A stretch of 64,000 nucleotides of DNA from Aquilaria yunnanensis (Eukaryota; Streptophyta; Magnoliopsida; Malvales; Thymelaeaceae): positions 52,202,501 through 52,266,500 of the forward strand of contig CM077596.1 of NCBI GenBank assembly GCA_039654915.1. Reading direction: 5' to 3'. Shown one piece after another: positions 1-11,510 of this stretch. The translations under genes and the position numbers were made by a program. How positions within the stretch are numbered: the stretch's first letter is position 1; each line of letters begins with the position of its first letter. The notes beneath the pieces are model-generated. The model searched no databases, had not been told where the DNA came from, and saw nothing but the letters and a program-made list of their open reading frames with translations.

Positions 1-200
1 CATACATTCATGCATAGTACAAATTGTCCACTTATTTCAACTAGCCAAATTTCTAAATCGAATCTATATAAAATACTCATGCATTATGACAAATTGTCCA
101 CTCATGTTAACTAATCAAAATTCTCAATAAAATATAACTAAAATGTTCATGCATTATGAAAAGTGTGTATTTGTTTTAACTAATTAAAACTTTAACTCAA
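1..200. repeat. Degenerate tandem repeat, about 70 bp x 3
   Basis: Three diverged copies of an AT-rich unit can be read. Each is anchored by CATGCAT, at about 9, 78 and 148, followed by an ACAAATTGTCCACT-like stretch and a TTAACTAATYAAAA-like stretch. The third copy is the most decayed. No coding content is seen. Confidence 0.5.
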
Positions 201-1079
201 ACCTATATAATTAAAACTTTGAGTCACACCAAGCAAAAGAAAATGCTTTTGGTATTTAATATTGTTAATAAAAATATGTCATTTAGTTTTATTTAAGGTT
301 TTATCATATTAAATTTAAACAGACCATCAAATTTTTATTTTCCTAAAAGTTCATAACAGGTATCTGAAAGCCTACCACACCCATGATCAGAATCAAGACA
401 CCCTTTTTCCATTCTCCTTAAAAACCTTTGACTTTTGATATGTATAAAAATTTTGATTAGCAAAAGAAAAAAAAGCATATGATAGATCATGAAAGTTGGG
501 GACCATTACGGTAGAAATGTTAGATTCAGGGACTAAAGAGCGATTTTGACCATTCTGTAAGAGAGGAAAAAAAAATTGAAACATGGTAAAAAATGGAATA
601 AAATACTCTTGGGTCCATGTAATATTTATTTTTGTTTTTTCATAGTCTCCAATCTTTATGGTGTGTCAGTCATGCCACCATATCATATGGTCTACTCTCT
701 TGTTAGAGACAGCAGGTGAAAGTGAGGGAGCACTATGGCAGGAGTGAAATATTCGGTGACTAAAAGAAGGGTTTTACCATAAATTGGTGAAAGTTAAAAC
801 AAATGAAGCTGCAGTGTAAATTACTGTTGATGGACGGTAAAAATCATACCTCTTTTAAAATATAATATAAAATAATATAATATAGTGGGTGGGTTCAAAG
901 CCTTCTTTAAGAGTGACACTCATAAATAATGATAAACTAGGCGCAACCCATACGTAACACATTTGCTTCGCCTAAAACCGCTGCTTTTAACTACCATTCC
1001 ATGTACAGGATAAAAAACGTGAAATCCAAAACTGTTGATTTTGAATGCCAGATATTTGATCCAAAATTGATATCGTTCC
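201..1079. other. Intergenic AT-rich stretch upstream of the lipase gene
   Basis: No gene is supported here. Positions 486-560 resemble the right end of the TIR elements at 32474 and 33491: a 'gggactaaa...ttgaccatt' string in the same order. This is probably a relic. The sequence becomes less AT-rich from about 1000, where the promoter and leader of the next gene should lie. Confidence 0.4.
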
Positions 1080-1494
1080 ATGTGCTACGTGGCCTGCCGC
1101 AACTGCCAGGTCTCCCCGCAATCAGAATACTTACACGAAATCTTAACCGTCCACCTGTTTAAATCAACAGTCCTGATCCTCTCCGACCACACACGCGTTC
1201 CAGGTGCTGCCCCACCGTCCAACCTGCCGCGTGTAATTGTCATCCGCGAGAAATCGAAATCCCCTGAAAGCGACACGCACTCGGGACTCCGACAAGAAGA
1301 AAATCAGATTCCAGAGAGGCAGAAGCGAAGCGTAACCGACCTACCGACGACAGGAATCGCGGTCGAAACCTGGAACTTGAAACCCTCGTTTTCTGGATTC
1401 CTTGTTAGATATCGTCATTCGGTTGACGAGTATTGCGCTTCAGGCGTTTTTGTTGCTGTAATCTTGGGGAGGGGGCGGGGGGATCTGTTTGATT
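1080..1494 (+). promoter_or_regulatory. Probable promoter and 5' leader of the lipase gene
   Basis: This block of higher GC content directly precedes the lipase start codon at 1495. It contains an ACACGCGT element near 1192 and a purine-rich stretch (1300-1330) typical of plant leaders. The transcription start cannot be fixed from sequence. A 163-codon open frame that starts at 1080 runs past the lipase ATG in another frame. It has no recognisable domain and is not called as a gene, though it could act as an upstream ORF if transcription begins before 1080. Confidence 0.4.
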
Positions 1495-4400
1495 ATGCAG
1501 CGATTCGTGGACAACGTCCTCGCCGTCTCCAAAGAGTGAGTTCGTTTATTTCGTTTCGTCTCTGTATCTAGTTTCACTGGTTTTGTTTTTAGCTGATTCC
1601 TTTTTTGGATTGTTTTTGTTGTCGGACTGGTGTGACGTAAACTTGATTGCCCATTTCTGGGATTAGTTTTTAGGGAAACAGGAATCTTCCAGCTTGTGTC
1701 ATTTATGGGAATTGTTCTTTTTACGAAATAATTTCAACTTCCAAATCGAAGTTTTGATTTCTATTTGGTGGAAATGCAAGATGTGAAAGAGTGAATCTGA
1801 CGGTTTATTGGATTTGATAGAAGTTAATGAATCTCCTATTAATGAAAAATCAGTTACTAAGTTTTTTTTTTCCCGAGTGTAGATCAGTAAAGACAGTGAC
1901 TTATGAGTCCTTAAGCAACATAGCAAGGTTGATAAATGGGGTCTCAGGCCTCTTGCTTACCATTTTACCCGGAAAGGCAAACATTCTTGAAGGTGTTCAT
2001 GGATGGGAGCTAAGGCCAACTTTTCGAGCACCTAAGTTGCCTCGTTGGATGGAAAAGTAAGTGGCTTGCTTATCAAGGATTGTAGCATGTTTGAAGAGTT
2101 CGAATTGAGTTGTTTCAATTGTTGCTCTTATGATTTTGTTTAAGAAAGTACATTTCAGTTGTGATATGCAAGTTCTGTTTTTCCTATGGGTTAAAGTGAG
2201 GAACATTATTATTAGAGGAAGCTGTTCATGTAGCACTAGATTGTTCTGCTTGCTGTTTAACCAGAGAGCTGCTAGACAATTTTGCTATTAACCAGAGAGC
2301 TGCTAGACAATTTTGCTATTCCATAGGCTCAGCTTTACTTTGCATATCCTTATAACTTTCAAGCATCAATTGGCATTTTTCGGTACATTAACATTAGGGA
2401 ATTTATTCTAATGCTCTTGGGGGATATTAAGGTTATAAATAAAGATGTAAAAGAATGCCACGTGTAGAGTTGATTAAAACTTATTATAAGACCGTGCTGT
2501 TATAATTTGGTTGACAGAGTAGAAGTTTGATTGCATATTAGCTTTTCTTTTGTAGTTGAAACAACTGGTGAACGTAGGGTCATTCCTTTTGAGGCATTCT
2601 GCGCCTGAACCGTATCAGGTTGCCTCTTACTGAAGTATGCTTCATAAAAAGCAGTAGCACCAAACATTACTTTTCTTTGGTCTATCGCTGTTCTTGAGTA
2701 TTTTCTCCTTCTACCTTACCTTTAGGATACCAGTTTTGAGCTTTTTTTTTTTCTTGTTTTTTAAATCTTCTTTGAATTTTTTTTAAAATCTTCCGTGAAT
2801 ACAAATTCAGCTGCCTTCATTGGATGCTTTTGTTCCAAGTCTGTCGCTACCGTGTCAGCCAGCCAGCTTATGTTTTCCAAAAAGAGAAAAAAAAAAAAAG
2901 AAAAAAAACTCCAGTTCCTTAAGCAGTAAGTCGGTAGCAGTAGGGATGGTCATGGGTGAGAAGTGGATAGGGATCTAGGTTGGTTGTGGTGAGGAGGACC
3001 TAATACCTCTAATTGGAGGCAATATGAAAATGCTCTAAACAATCAAGCCCAATTAGTTTGGGATTAAGGGACATATCTGAGTTGAGTTGAGTTTGGCTTC
3101 TAGGAAATTGAAGTTGCTTCAGTCGCAAAATCTCAATGTCTGTGCTCCAGTTATCCATTGGCTTCTTTTCCATGCTATTTTGTCTGTGTTTATTCTTTTA
3201 AAAAATATATATTGCATGTATTATTGCAATTTCCTTTTAAGAAATATATATTGGGTCTATGTCTATTATTGCAATTTCATTTGTAGCTCCTTTAATATGG
3301 AACCTTGTATTTCAACTTGGTTGTTTACATCTCTATTCTACCTGTATTTGTTGGTGACAGTGGTGTTTCCTCATTCAACCAATTTATTCATGAGCTTTCT
3401 GTGGATTCTGATACTTCAAGCTTGGAATATTCTTCTGAAGAAGAAGATGGTGATGGTTCATGTCCGCCTACACCTTCTTCTCAATGTTCACGATCTTCCA
3501 GAGCTAGCTCTCACTTCAAATCAGACTGGCATCGAACTCATTGGTTAGCATACATATTCACATGGATTGTACTTCCCTTTAAGCTTCTGCTGGGGATTCC
3601 CAGTTATATGTGGAACATTATTTTTATTATGGGATCGAGAACTCCTTCACTTCCGGAAAGTCCAAGGCCTTCAAGGTCTCATTCTGTCATGAAAATGTAC
3701 AGTCTGAAGGATGACTTTGTCCACCGTGCTACAGATAGGAGGCGTGGAATCATCGAGGTTTGTGTGGACTGATTTTTTTAATACTTTATGTGTAAACTTT
3801 TTTTTTTCTTGATCTGTTTCCCTCCCATAAATTTTGTTTTATAGCATATTTTGTTCTGATGCTCAGGACCTTCATGTTGCAATTGAGGTCTTCATCGAAG
3901 CAATTTTTGACATATTTCACAAGGTGGCCCATTGCATTCTTTCACCATCAGAAGCTTTGAATGTCCTGTTGAGATGGTTTTCATCCCCTGGTGGCACTGT
4001 TGGAGATGGTCATGATGGTATTTCAGATGCTTCTTTAACCACAGATACTCTTGGTGAGGATGTCCCAGCCCCTCAAGAAAGGAATGCTCCTATTTTCCAC
4101 CCACTTAACACAGATGCTCGTACTTGTCAAGATGTCATAACAGAGCTTGGGTAAGGACTAGTAGCATTTTTTTTTTAATTAGAACATCCTAATTCAACAA
4201 TTAACTACCAGTTAGTTTCTTATTAGAACATTGGGTGTTGAGACCAAGTAACCAACGTCCTGCCAAATTCATCCTTCAAGAATGGGGTTTTTACGTCTAA
4301 GGAAGGCCCTGGTGTGGCCCAATAATTTTATCCAAATCAGCAACTTCAGTTGTTGCCGGTTTCGGTCCTTCAGTTTGATTTTTCGTAGGAGGTTTGTTGG

Positions 4401-7400
4401 GTTCGATGTAGTTCTATTTTGCTGGTTTCTTATTCTTGTGCATATTCTAGGTATCCATATGAAGCTATTCGTGTCATCACTTCTGATGGATATGTTCTTC
4501 TGTTGGAAAGAATACCAAGGTATTGTTGTTTTCTTGAGAATGTTCAATCTATTTGTGTAAACATCTTGATGCTTGATGTTTCTAGGTTTTTGCAGGCGTG
4601 ATGCAAGGAAGGCTGTTTATTTACAACATGGGATTTTGGACTCGTCTATGGGGTGAGTGTTATCTGATTTGCCTACAAATGTTTTGTTAATGAAATAGGA
4701 ACGGAGAAAGACAGTTCAAATATCCGTATGTCATAAGCATAACCAATACAGAGGCTACTTTATGTTTTATAAACAAATTGGGATTAGGGGAAGCTGCATC
4801 CATTGTCCTGGACAAGGGATTCTTGCTTAAAACTATGGCTACTTTCTTCTTTTGCATGGATTTGTAATGGGAATATGACTTCCAAGAGTCAATTGACTAT
4901 GTCAGTTAACTTCATGCTGGTTATGTAATATAGCTGGGATTAAGATGCAGTATGATGTATTAACTATACTGGTTGTATCTTTTATATATTGTGCAATAAG
5001 ATTACTATCCTGGTTGTATGTTCTATATGATGTGCAAGAAGATAGTCTGCCTTTGTTGTAATGACGGATGATTTGGCATCTTAGTTTTATCCAGGGTGAA
5101 CTTTTATCTCATTTCATGTAGTTTCTCTCATCTTGGTTTTATGATCTTTTAGTAGCAAGGTTTTCTTTAAAAAATCACTTTACATTATCCCATTTGTGAG
5201 AGACTCATTCTCGGTTGTTTCACTTGTTTAGTTTAGGGGTTTTGCAAGAAACTTGTGGATTTTGTATCGTGGTCAGACTTCTATAGTTTTTGTCGGTTAT
5301 GAAATTAGATTCAGTGGTGTAATTAGAGCAAAGGTGTTTTTTCATCGTGCTTCATGTTCCACTGTTTCCACAATGTTGATTGTGTAATGCAACATGACTG
5401 TAGCAACCATCTTCACTGGCTGCCATCTCATGACACTTCTCCAGTCAAGTAGAAAGAACTTCAGATGGTGATGGTTTAAAATTTCATCTCAATATTCCCT
5501 CACAAGAGTGTTGTGAAGGCAGCTGGCTAAAATGTTGCCCTTTGATTTGCCATGAATTTATTGCATCAATAGGACTTTTAGCAGTTAATGGCGTTATGAA
5601 TGTCATTCCACCAACACAAATGTAGTTGGATAAAGTTCAATATGATGTTGTTGATGCTTATGATGTGATTAAACTACCCTAGGTTGTTCATTTGGCCCAT
5701 ATGATGAAATTACCCTGGTTTTGAGTAGAGGGGGCATGTTATGTTATAATCTTAAACTGTGCAATTAAGTGATTTCCTGTGGCCTTCTTGGTTGGGTCTT
5801 TTCATCCATCTCTATTGTTGTTTGATTGAATGTGATCAGCCATTAAGCAAGCTGTGATAGTTTTTACAGCTAGTAGTTTTATATTCCTCAAGATTAAAGT
5901 TTGAAACAAATGGTTTCTCTACTTTAAAATGAAGATATTGATTTTCTGACCTAACTGTTACGTGTCTGATTAAAGTTTGAAACAAATGGTTTCTCTACTT
6001 TAAAATGAAGATTTTGATTTTCTGACCTAACTGTTACGTGTCTGATTAAAGTTTGAAACAAATGGTTTCTCTACTTTAAAATGAAGATTTTGATTTTCTG
6101 ACCTAACTGTTACGTGTCTGAATCTGTTAGTCATAAAGGAAAAGGAACAAAGAAAAATATTGTTTTTGTCGAGGCTTATTGATCCAATCTTCAGCTAGGC
6201 TTCATGTTTATTACATCCACCGGTATTATCTGGTGAAGATTGCATTTTTTGTCTCTCATGGGTTGATTCTGTTTGGCAGGTGGGTTTCTAATGGTGTTGT
6301 TGGTTCTCCGGCTTTTGCTGCCTTTAATCAAGGTTCACCATTGCTTTCTTGTTGGTGGTACCTGTTTTGACAGCATTGTCTAGTTTAACATAGGTCGTAT
6401 GCCTAATGCTTGCTTGTTGCTTACTTGCAGGCTACGATGTTTTCCTTGGGAATTTTCGTGGTCTAGTTTCAAGGGAGCATGTTGACAAGAATATTTCTTC
6501 AAGAAAGTAAGATTTCTCCCTCCAAATTTTGCATTCATTTATCTTAGTGGTCAGTTATGTGTTGGAATTGGGACAGATGATTTTGCACATTACTATGTAT
6601 GGCTTCATTGTTATTGTATTGATATATCCAGAGGCTCACGGAATACAGATAATTTGTTGGTTATATCAAGAAATGCTATATCAAGGTACTTAGACAATGG
6701 TTCAATGCAGATACTGGCGGTACTCAATCAATGAACATGGAACTGAGGATATCCCTGCAATGATTGAGAAGATTCATGAAATTAAAACTGCTGAGCTGAA
6801 ACTTAGCCAGCCAGATGAAGAAATCAATGACGAGCAGCAGCCTTACAAACTTTGTGCTATCGGCCATAGCTTGGGGGGAGCTGCTGTTCTGATGTACATT
6901 GTCACACGCCGCATTGAAAAGAAGCCTCATAGGCTATCAAGATTAGTTTTATTGTCGCCCGCTGGTTTTCATGATGATTCAAATCCGGTCTTTTCAGTGG
7001 CAGAGTATATGTTCCTTCTCCTGGCTCCTATATTTTCACTGCTTGTTCCTGCATTTTACATACCGACGAGATTCTTTCGTATGCTGCTGAACAAGTTGGC
7101 AAGGGATTTCCATAACTACCCTGCTGTTGGGGGACTTGTTCAGACACTAATGAGCTATGGTGTCGGCGGAGATAGCTCCAATTGGGTTGGTGTGTTAGGG
7201 TTACCTCACTATAACATGGATGACATGCCAGGAGTTTCATTCCATGTAGTTCATCATCTTGCCCAGATTAAGCGTGCCAGAAAATTTAGGATGTATGATT
7301 ATGGGAGTGCATCAGTAAATATGGAGATCTACGGCTCTAGAGAGCCTTTAGATATAGGTGAACACTATAGTCTTATCGACATTCCAGTTGACCTAGTTGC

Positions 7401-7653
7401 AGGTAGTAAAGACAAGGTTATTCGGCCTTCAATGGTGAGAAAACACTACAGACTGATGAAGGATGCTGGCGTTGAGGTATCGTACAATGAGTTTGAGTAT
7501 GCACACTTAGATTTCACATTCTCCCACCGCGAAGAACTCTTGGCATATGTGATGTCACGAGTGCTGGCTGTGGAGCCTGCTCCTAAGCGACCAGTACGGC
7601 AGTCTAGTATTAGGACCATTAGGTCAAGAAAGAAAGGGCAGCCGGATTCCTAA
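1495..7653 (+). CDS. Alpha/beta-hydrolase lipase (acid-lipase-like), 9 exons, 697 aa
   Basis: Exons by GT-AG reading: 1495-1535, 1883-2056, 3361-3757, 3867-4150, 4451-4519, 4596-4652, 6280-6332, 6431-6506, 6711-7653. They sum to 2094 nt in one frame, which supports the model. Residues 73-130 are acidic and Ser-rich. A hydrophobic segment at about 133-162 suggests membrane attachment. An AB-hydrolase-associated lipase region begins near residue 300 and includes LQHGILDSS, a likely oxyanion-loop motif. GHSLGG places the nucleophile at Ser437; Asp618 (GSKDKV) and His649 (AHLDF) are the likely triad partners. The family hydrolyses ester bonds in neutral lipids or esters, but the substrate is not known from sequence. 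Length and layout match my memory of the Arabidopsis AT1G18460/AT1G73920 type, about 700 aa. The last exon carries nearly half the protein. Very sure of the gene, moderately sure of lipase activity. Confidence 0.95.
2259..2320. repeat. 31-bp tandem duplication in lipase intron 2
   Basis: Two identical 31-bp copies (2259-2289 and 2290-2320), starting AACCAGAGAGCTGCTAGAC, lie back to back inside intron 2 (2057-3360). Perfect identity points to a recent slip. Confidence 0.85.
5892..6120. repeat. 76-bp unit repeated three times in lipase intron 6
   Basis: Copies start at 5892, 5968 and 6044, each beginning GATTAAAGTTTGAAACAAAT and ending TTACGTGTCTG. The first differs by a single base (GAAGATATTG versus GAAGATTTTG) and the other two look identical. 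The array lies in the 1.6 kb intron 4653-6279, so it does not touch the protein. Confidence 0.9.
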
Positions 7654-8089
7654 TTTGCAGATAAGAAAACCATGCTCTTCCAAATTGTTTTAGTTTTGGG
7701 TCTGGCATGAGTTTTTGCTGCATCATTGGTAGCTTATGTTGATGTTGTTGTTGTTGTTGTTGTTTATCATATGATTGAATAGCTAGGCACTGTCTGTATG
7801 TTCGGCACGAGTCTTGCCTGTGGAAACACTCTGGTATAGAGGCTTAGTCGGTTTCGTTGCGTGTTAAGCAGGCAGGGAACAGAACTTGCCCTGTGAAGTG
7901 ATGCTTCATGTGTAGCTAAATGTTTGATGAAGTGTGCATTTGTTTGTACATTTATTTGTAAATCTGTATGTTGCAGACAACAGCATCCCGAAGCAAAGGC
8001 TTGTTAGTTGTTAGTCTCAATGTATGGTTGTGATAATGCATTAATACGTGGGAAAAAGGTTACTTAATGTTACTTCATTCATTTCCATT
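7654..8089 (+). other. 3' untranslated region and polyadenylation region of the lipase gene
   Basis: Sequence after the TAA is T-rich and holds a GTT microsatellite at 7744-7763. Plant far-upstream-type TTTGTA motifs occur near 7943-7960. The distal part, from 7940, is copied again at 9628-9768, so this is the left end of a tandem duplication. Confidence 0.6.
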
Positions 8090-9627
8090 AAGAAATAGTG
8101 TGGTCATTTTTCATTTTTATTTTGTTTTCTTGGTTTTGTTTTTGTGGGTTTGAAAAGAGAGTTATGAGAGATCGAAGCATAGTTCTTTCCCCATTTTTAT
8201 TTTTTGTCCTAATTAGGTACCCTACCTTTAAGTTGGCATAGCGAGGTACCTTATCTCGTGTCTTATCTAATAAAAAATGTGGATGTGATGTAAAAAATGG
8301 GTAAAATTTTCTAGGGTACCCTAGGTTTTATTCCTGTCCAAAACTGGTACCTGATCTTTAAATTTGTCCTATTGAACTACCTAACCTATGTTGAACGTTT
8401 CAATTGGGTACTTTTCGTTGGTTCCATTATTAAGTCTAACGGAAATTGCTGACGTGGTTTTAATTAATACTACAATAAACTTAAAATAACAACTCTGGAT
8501 CATAAACTTTTCTAATCATTAATTCTAAATCTAAAATTTACAAATCTAACACCTAAACCACCACGTTTACCGTACTCACAATCACGCTCAGCCCCTACTC
8601 CGTCAAGATGATGCACGAGGCATTCTTGGTGGCGTCTGTCGTGTTTGCCATGGTGATTCTGATGTCTGCTCTCTTTAACATCAGAGCGTCATTCACTTCG
8701 TCTCTGTCATCCAGCAAATGTCGTTCACTCCGTCCCCTGCCATCCCGCTGTCGTCAATCTCAGCCGCCTCCCACTGCCATGCGATGCTTCGATTTGATCT
8801 CGTCTCACCAATTCGTTGCTCCCTAATGCCACCGTTGTTGCTCTCAGCCGCTTCACACCACCGCACGATGCTTCGATTTGATCTCATTAGCCGATTTGCC
8901 ATCATCGCTCTCAGCCGCTTCCCACCACCACACAATGCTCCGATTTGATCTCGTCTAGCTGATTTGTTGCTCCCTAATGTTGCTGTTGTCACTCCCACCT
9001 GCCTCCCATCGCCACACGATGCTTCGATTTGGCGGAGGTGGCCGATGGCGGTGAGGAGCTGGTTGGAAAAGTTTAGGGTTTGAATTTTTTCAAATCCTAG
9101 TACCTGACCCAACAAAAATAGTGGGTTAGGTGTTAGATTTGTAAATTTTGGGGTTAGAATTAATGGGTGGAACAGTTTAGGGTCCAAAGTTGTTATTTTA
9201 AGTTTATTTTAGCATTAATTAATGTCACGTCAGCAATTTCCGTTAGGCTTAACGATGGAATGAAAATAAAGTACCTAATTGAAACATTTAATATAGGTTA
9301 GGTAGTTCAATAGGACAAATTTAAAGATCAAGTACTAGTTTAGGACAAGAATAAAAGCTAGGGTACCTTTGTTGAATTTTATCCTGTAAAAAATATTAAA
9401 ATAAATCATAAAATAATATTTGTGGTTCTTTAATTTTTGGAAAATTTTTTTTAAAAAAAACCTCCACAACTACTAAAATGCTTTTAAATCAAATCAAATA
9501 ATCTGAAAAATCCATACACAAGAACAAGGAATACAAAATCAAAATTAAAGAAATGAAATCAGAACAAAAGTAAGAACTCTAAAATGAAATCAAAACAAAA
9601 ACAAAAATGAAATCTAGGCAAAGTTGG
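7940..9627. repeat. Tandem segmental duplication, copy A (about 1.7 kb)
   Basis: The segment from TTGTTTGTAC (7940) to CTAGGCAAAGTTGG (9627) recurs from 9628 to 12959. The copied part includes the distal lipase 3' UTR, non-element flank, and part of an older long-TIR element with a second one nested in it. The junction at 9627/9628 joins the interior of the outer element directly to lipase 3' UTR sequence. Outside the elements the copies look about 95% identical by eye. Confidence 0.85.
8299..9385. mobile_element. Mutator-like non-autonomous element with long TIRs (copy A)
   Basis: This 1087-bp element has terminal inverted repeats of about 240 bp. The left end starts GGGTAAAATTTTCTAGGGTA; the right end reads the same in reverse with differences. 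It is flanked by a perfect 9-bp target duplication GTAAAAAAT (8290-8298 and 9386-9394), typical of Mutator-like elements. The core (8770-9030) is a decayed tandem repeat with the theme CGATGCTTCGATTTGATCTC and gives only spurious open frames. No transposase is present. It lies inside a truncated older element of the same family. Confidence 0.85.
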
Positions 9628-10504
9628 TTGTTTGTACATTTATTTGTAAATCTGTATGTTGCAGACAACAGCATCCCGAAGCAAGACTTATTAGTTGTTA
9701 GTCTCAATTTATGGTTGTGATAATGCATTAATACATGGGAAAAAGGTTGTTACTTCATGTTACTTCATACCATGGATAACATAAGCATATGTCTAATTAG
9801 ACATACTCGTTATTTTATAATTTTACTTTCAAACCTACCTGCTTCACAAATGCTCTCTCTCGATTCTGCCGATCAACCTACTAGATCTAGCTTGAAATCT
9901 GGCATGCAAAAAAGCCGAGGAGACTGAGCGACTCTGCCGAGGAATAGCAAAAAACGAACGTTTAATGCGACTAAGCAATGAAGGTGGAAGATACCAAGGA
10001 ACCACGAATGATGAGGCCGAAGAACGCCAAACGTCTGATCAAAACACCAATCGCCTAATTGAATCACCGTTTGATCGAATCGACGGTCCGATCATTGATC
10101 GACGTCTGATCTCCTCATCGACGCTTCGATCTCCCACCTTGAGCTCCTTACTGGCGATTGGATTCTTGGCTTACTTCCCAGACTTCCGGCTTCTTTGACA
10201 CTTCAGTCTCTCGCTGAAGACCTCCGATCTGTCCAATCTGCCCAACAACTACCTCCTCGACGCTCTAACCTACTTCTGAGGACCTTATGCGATGATGGCG
10301 ATGATGTGGCGACGATTTGAGGCGAGGCGATCCGAGGTGAGACGATTAGCAATGATGAGAGCTACAAATTATGGCTATTAAGGGTGGGCGGCGGCTGTGA
10401 AAAAGAAATGAGAGATGAGAGAGATGAGAGGGAGATGAGGGAGATGAGATCTGCAAAGAGTAATTTTCTTTTCAAAAGAAAAAGAAATTATTTTGTTGAT
10501 TATT

Positions 10505-10890
10505 GTGTGGACACTTCTATATTTCACTCTAGACATTTTTATACATTTATTTAGACACTTGTTTATTCATTGAATCATATACCTTTACTTAAACACTTTT
10601 TTAAATATTTAGACACTTTTATATTTTTATTTAGATACTTTTATATATTTAGTTAGACACTTATTTTAATAATTTTAGCCACTTATTTTCTAAAAATAAC
10701 TAATTATTCACAAGTTATTTAACCAGACACTTTTATATATTTTTTTAGACATTTTTCAATATTCAATCAGACACTTATTCTTATAGCTTTAGACACTTTT
10801 AATTTAACGTTGTAATAATTTGTTTTATATTACTTTGTAGACACTTCTACATACTATATTAGACACATTTACATTTTATTGCATACACTT
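10505..10890. repeat. AGACACTT-type irregular repeat
   Basis: About fifteen copies of AGACACTT or one-base variants are spaced 15-40 bp apart by AT-only sequence. They lie in the same orientation inside the 9769-11379 insertion. Confidence 0.7.
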
Positions 10891-10928
10891 TTATTGTTCG
10901 GAAGCAACAAGAACGTGCTTGGAGGAAG

Positions 10929-11150
10929 CGATCAGAAGCAAGATCCGGCGGGTGATCGACGAGATCCGGTGGGTGACGATAAGATTCGGGAAACGATCAG
11001 AAGCAAGATCCAGCGGGTGATGATGAGATCCAGCGGGTGATGATGAGATCCAGCGAGTGACGACGAGATCCGGAAACAATCAGAAGCAAGATCCGGTAGG
11101 TGATCGATGAGATCCAGCGGATGACAACGAGATTTGGAGCCGAGCAGCTG
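10929..11150. repeat. GAGATCCAGCGGGTGAT-type tandem repeat
   Basis: About ten imperfect copies of a roughly 21-bp unit (GAGATCCAGCGGGTGATGAT and variants), mixed with AGAAGCAAGATCC, lie inside the same insertion. They produce short spurious reverse-strand open frames. Confidence 0.75.
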
Positions 11151-11215
11151 CGAGATCTGGAGCTGGATGATGACTATAAGATCTAGAAGCGATGATGGTT
11201 CATCGGAGGAGGAGA

Positions 11216-11236
11216 CGGCGGCGGCGGCGGCGGCGG
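11216..11236. repeat. GGC microsatellite
   Basis: About seven GGC units in a row lie near the right end of the 9769-11379 insertion. Confidence 0.8.
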
Positions 11237-11510
11237 TAAAGGTGAGTTTTCAAGAGTGAGGGTGAGTTTTAGTCTAGGGGTAAATTAGTCAATTTATTTA
11301 CTGAATTATGGCTTATTTATAAGGAATTAGGGATAGATTAGTATGTCTAATTAGACATAGGTCTATAATATAACATCTAGTTACTTCATTCATTTCCATT
11401 AAGAAATGGTGTGGTCCTTTTTCATCTTTATTTTGTTTTCTTGGTTTTTTTGTGGGTTTGAAAAGAGAGTTATGAGAGATTGAAGCCTAGTTCTTTCCCC
11501 AGTGAAATAT

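Larger units (their letters stand above)
9769..11379. mobile_element. 1.6 kb non-autonomous TIR element with palindromic subterminal motif
   Basis: The insertion is defined by comparison with copy A. The target GTTACTTCAT appears on both sides (9759-9768 and 11380-11389), which fits a 9-10 bp Mutator-like duplication. Both ends hold the perfect 18-bp palindrome TATGTCTAATTAGACATA, about 25 bp inside the boundary, followed by CT or a near match. The outermost bases are only loosely inverted. Inside are an AGACACTT-rich repeat, a GAGATCC-rich repeat and a GGC run. No transposase is seen. Confidence 0.7.

Noticed and set aside
1080..1571. 163-codon open frame upstream of the lipase gene
   Set aside because: It overlaps the lipase start codon in another frame, has no domain, and its last part runs through the exon 1 donor site.
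2930..3090. Possible SINE tail in lipase intron 2 (CCCAATTAGTTTGGGATTAA)
   Set aside because: The string resembles 3' ends of some plant SINEs, but no polymerase III boxes or target duplication could be found.
8693..9187. 164-codon minus-strand open frame
   Set aside because: It lies wholly inside the long-TIR element and its right half is an internal tandem repeat translated on the wrong strand.
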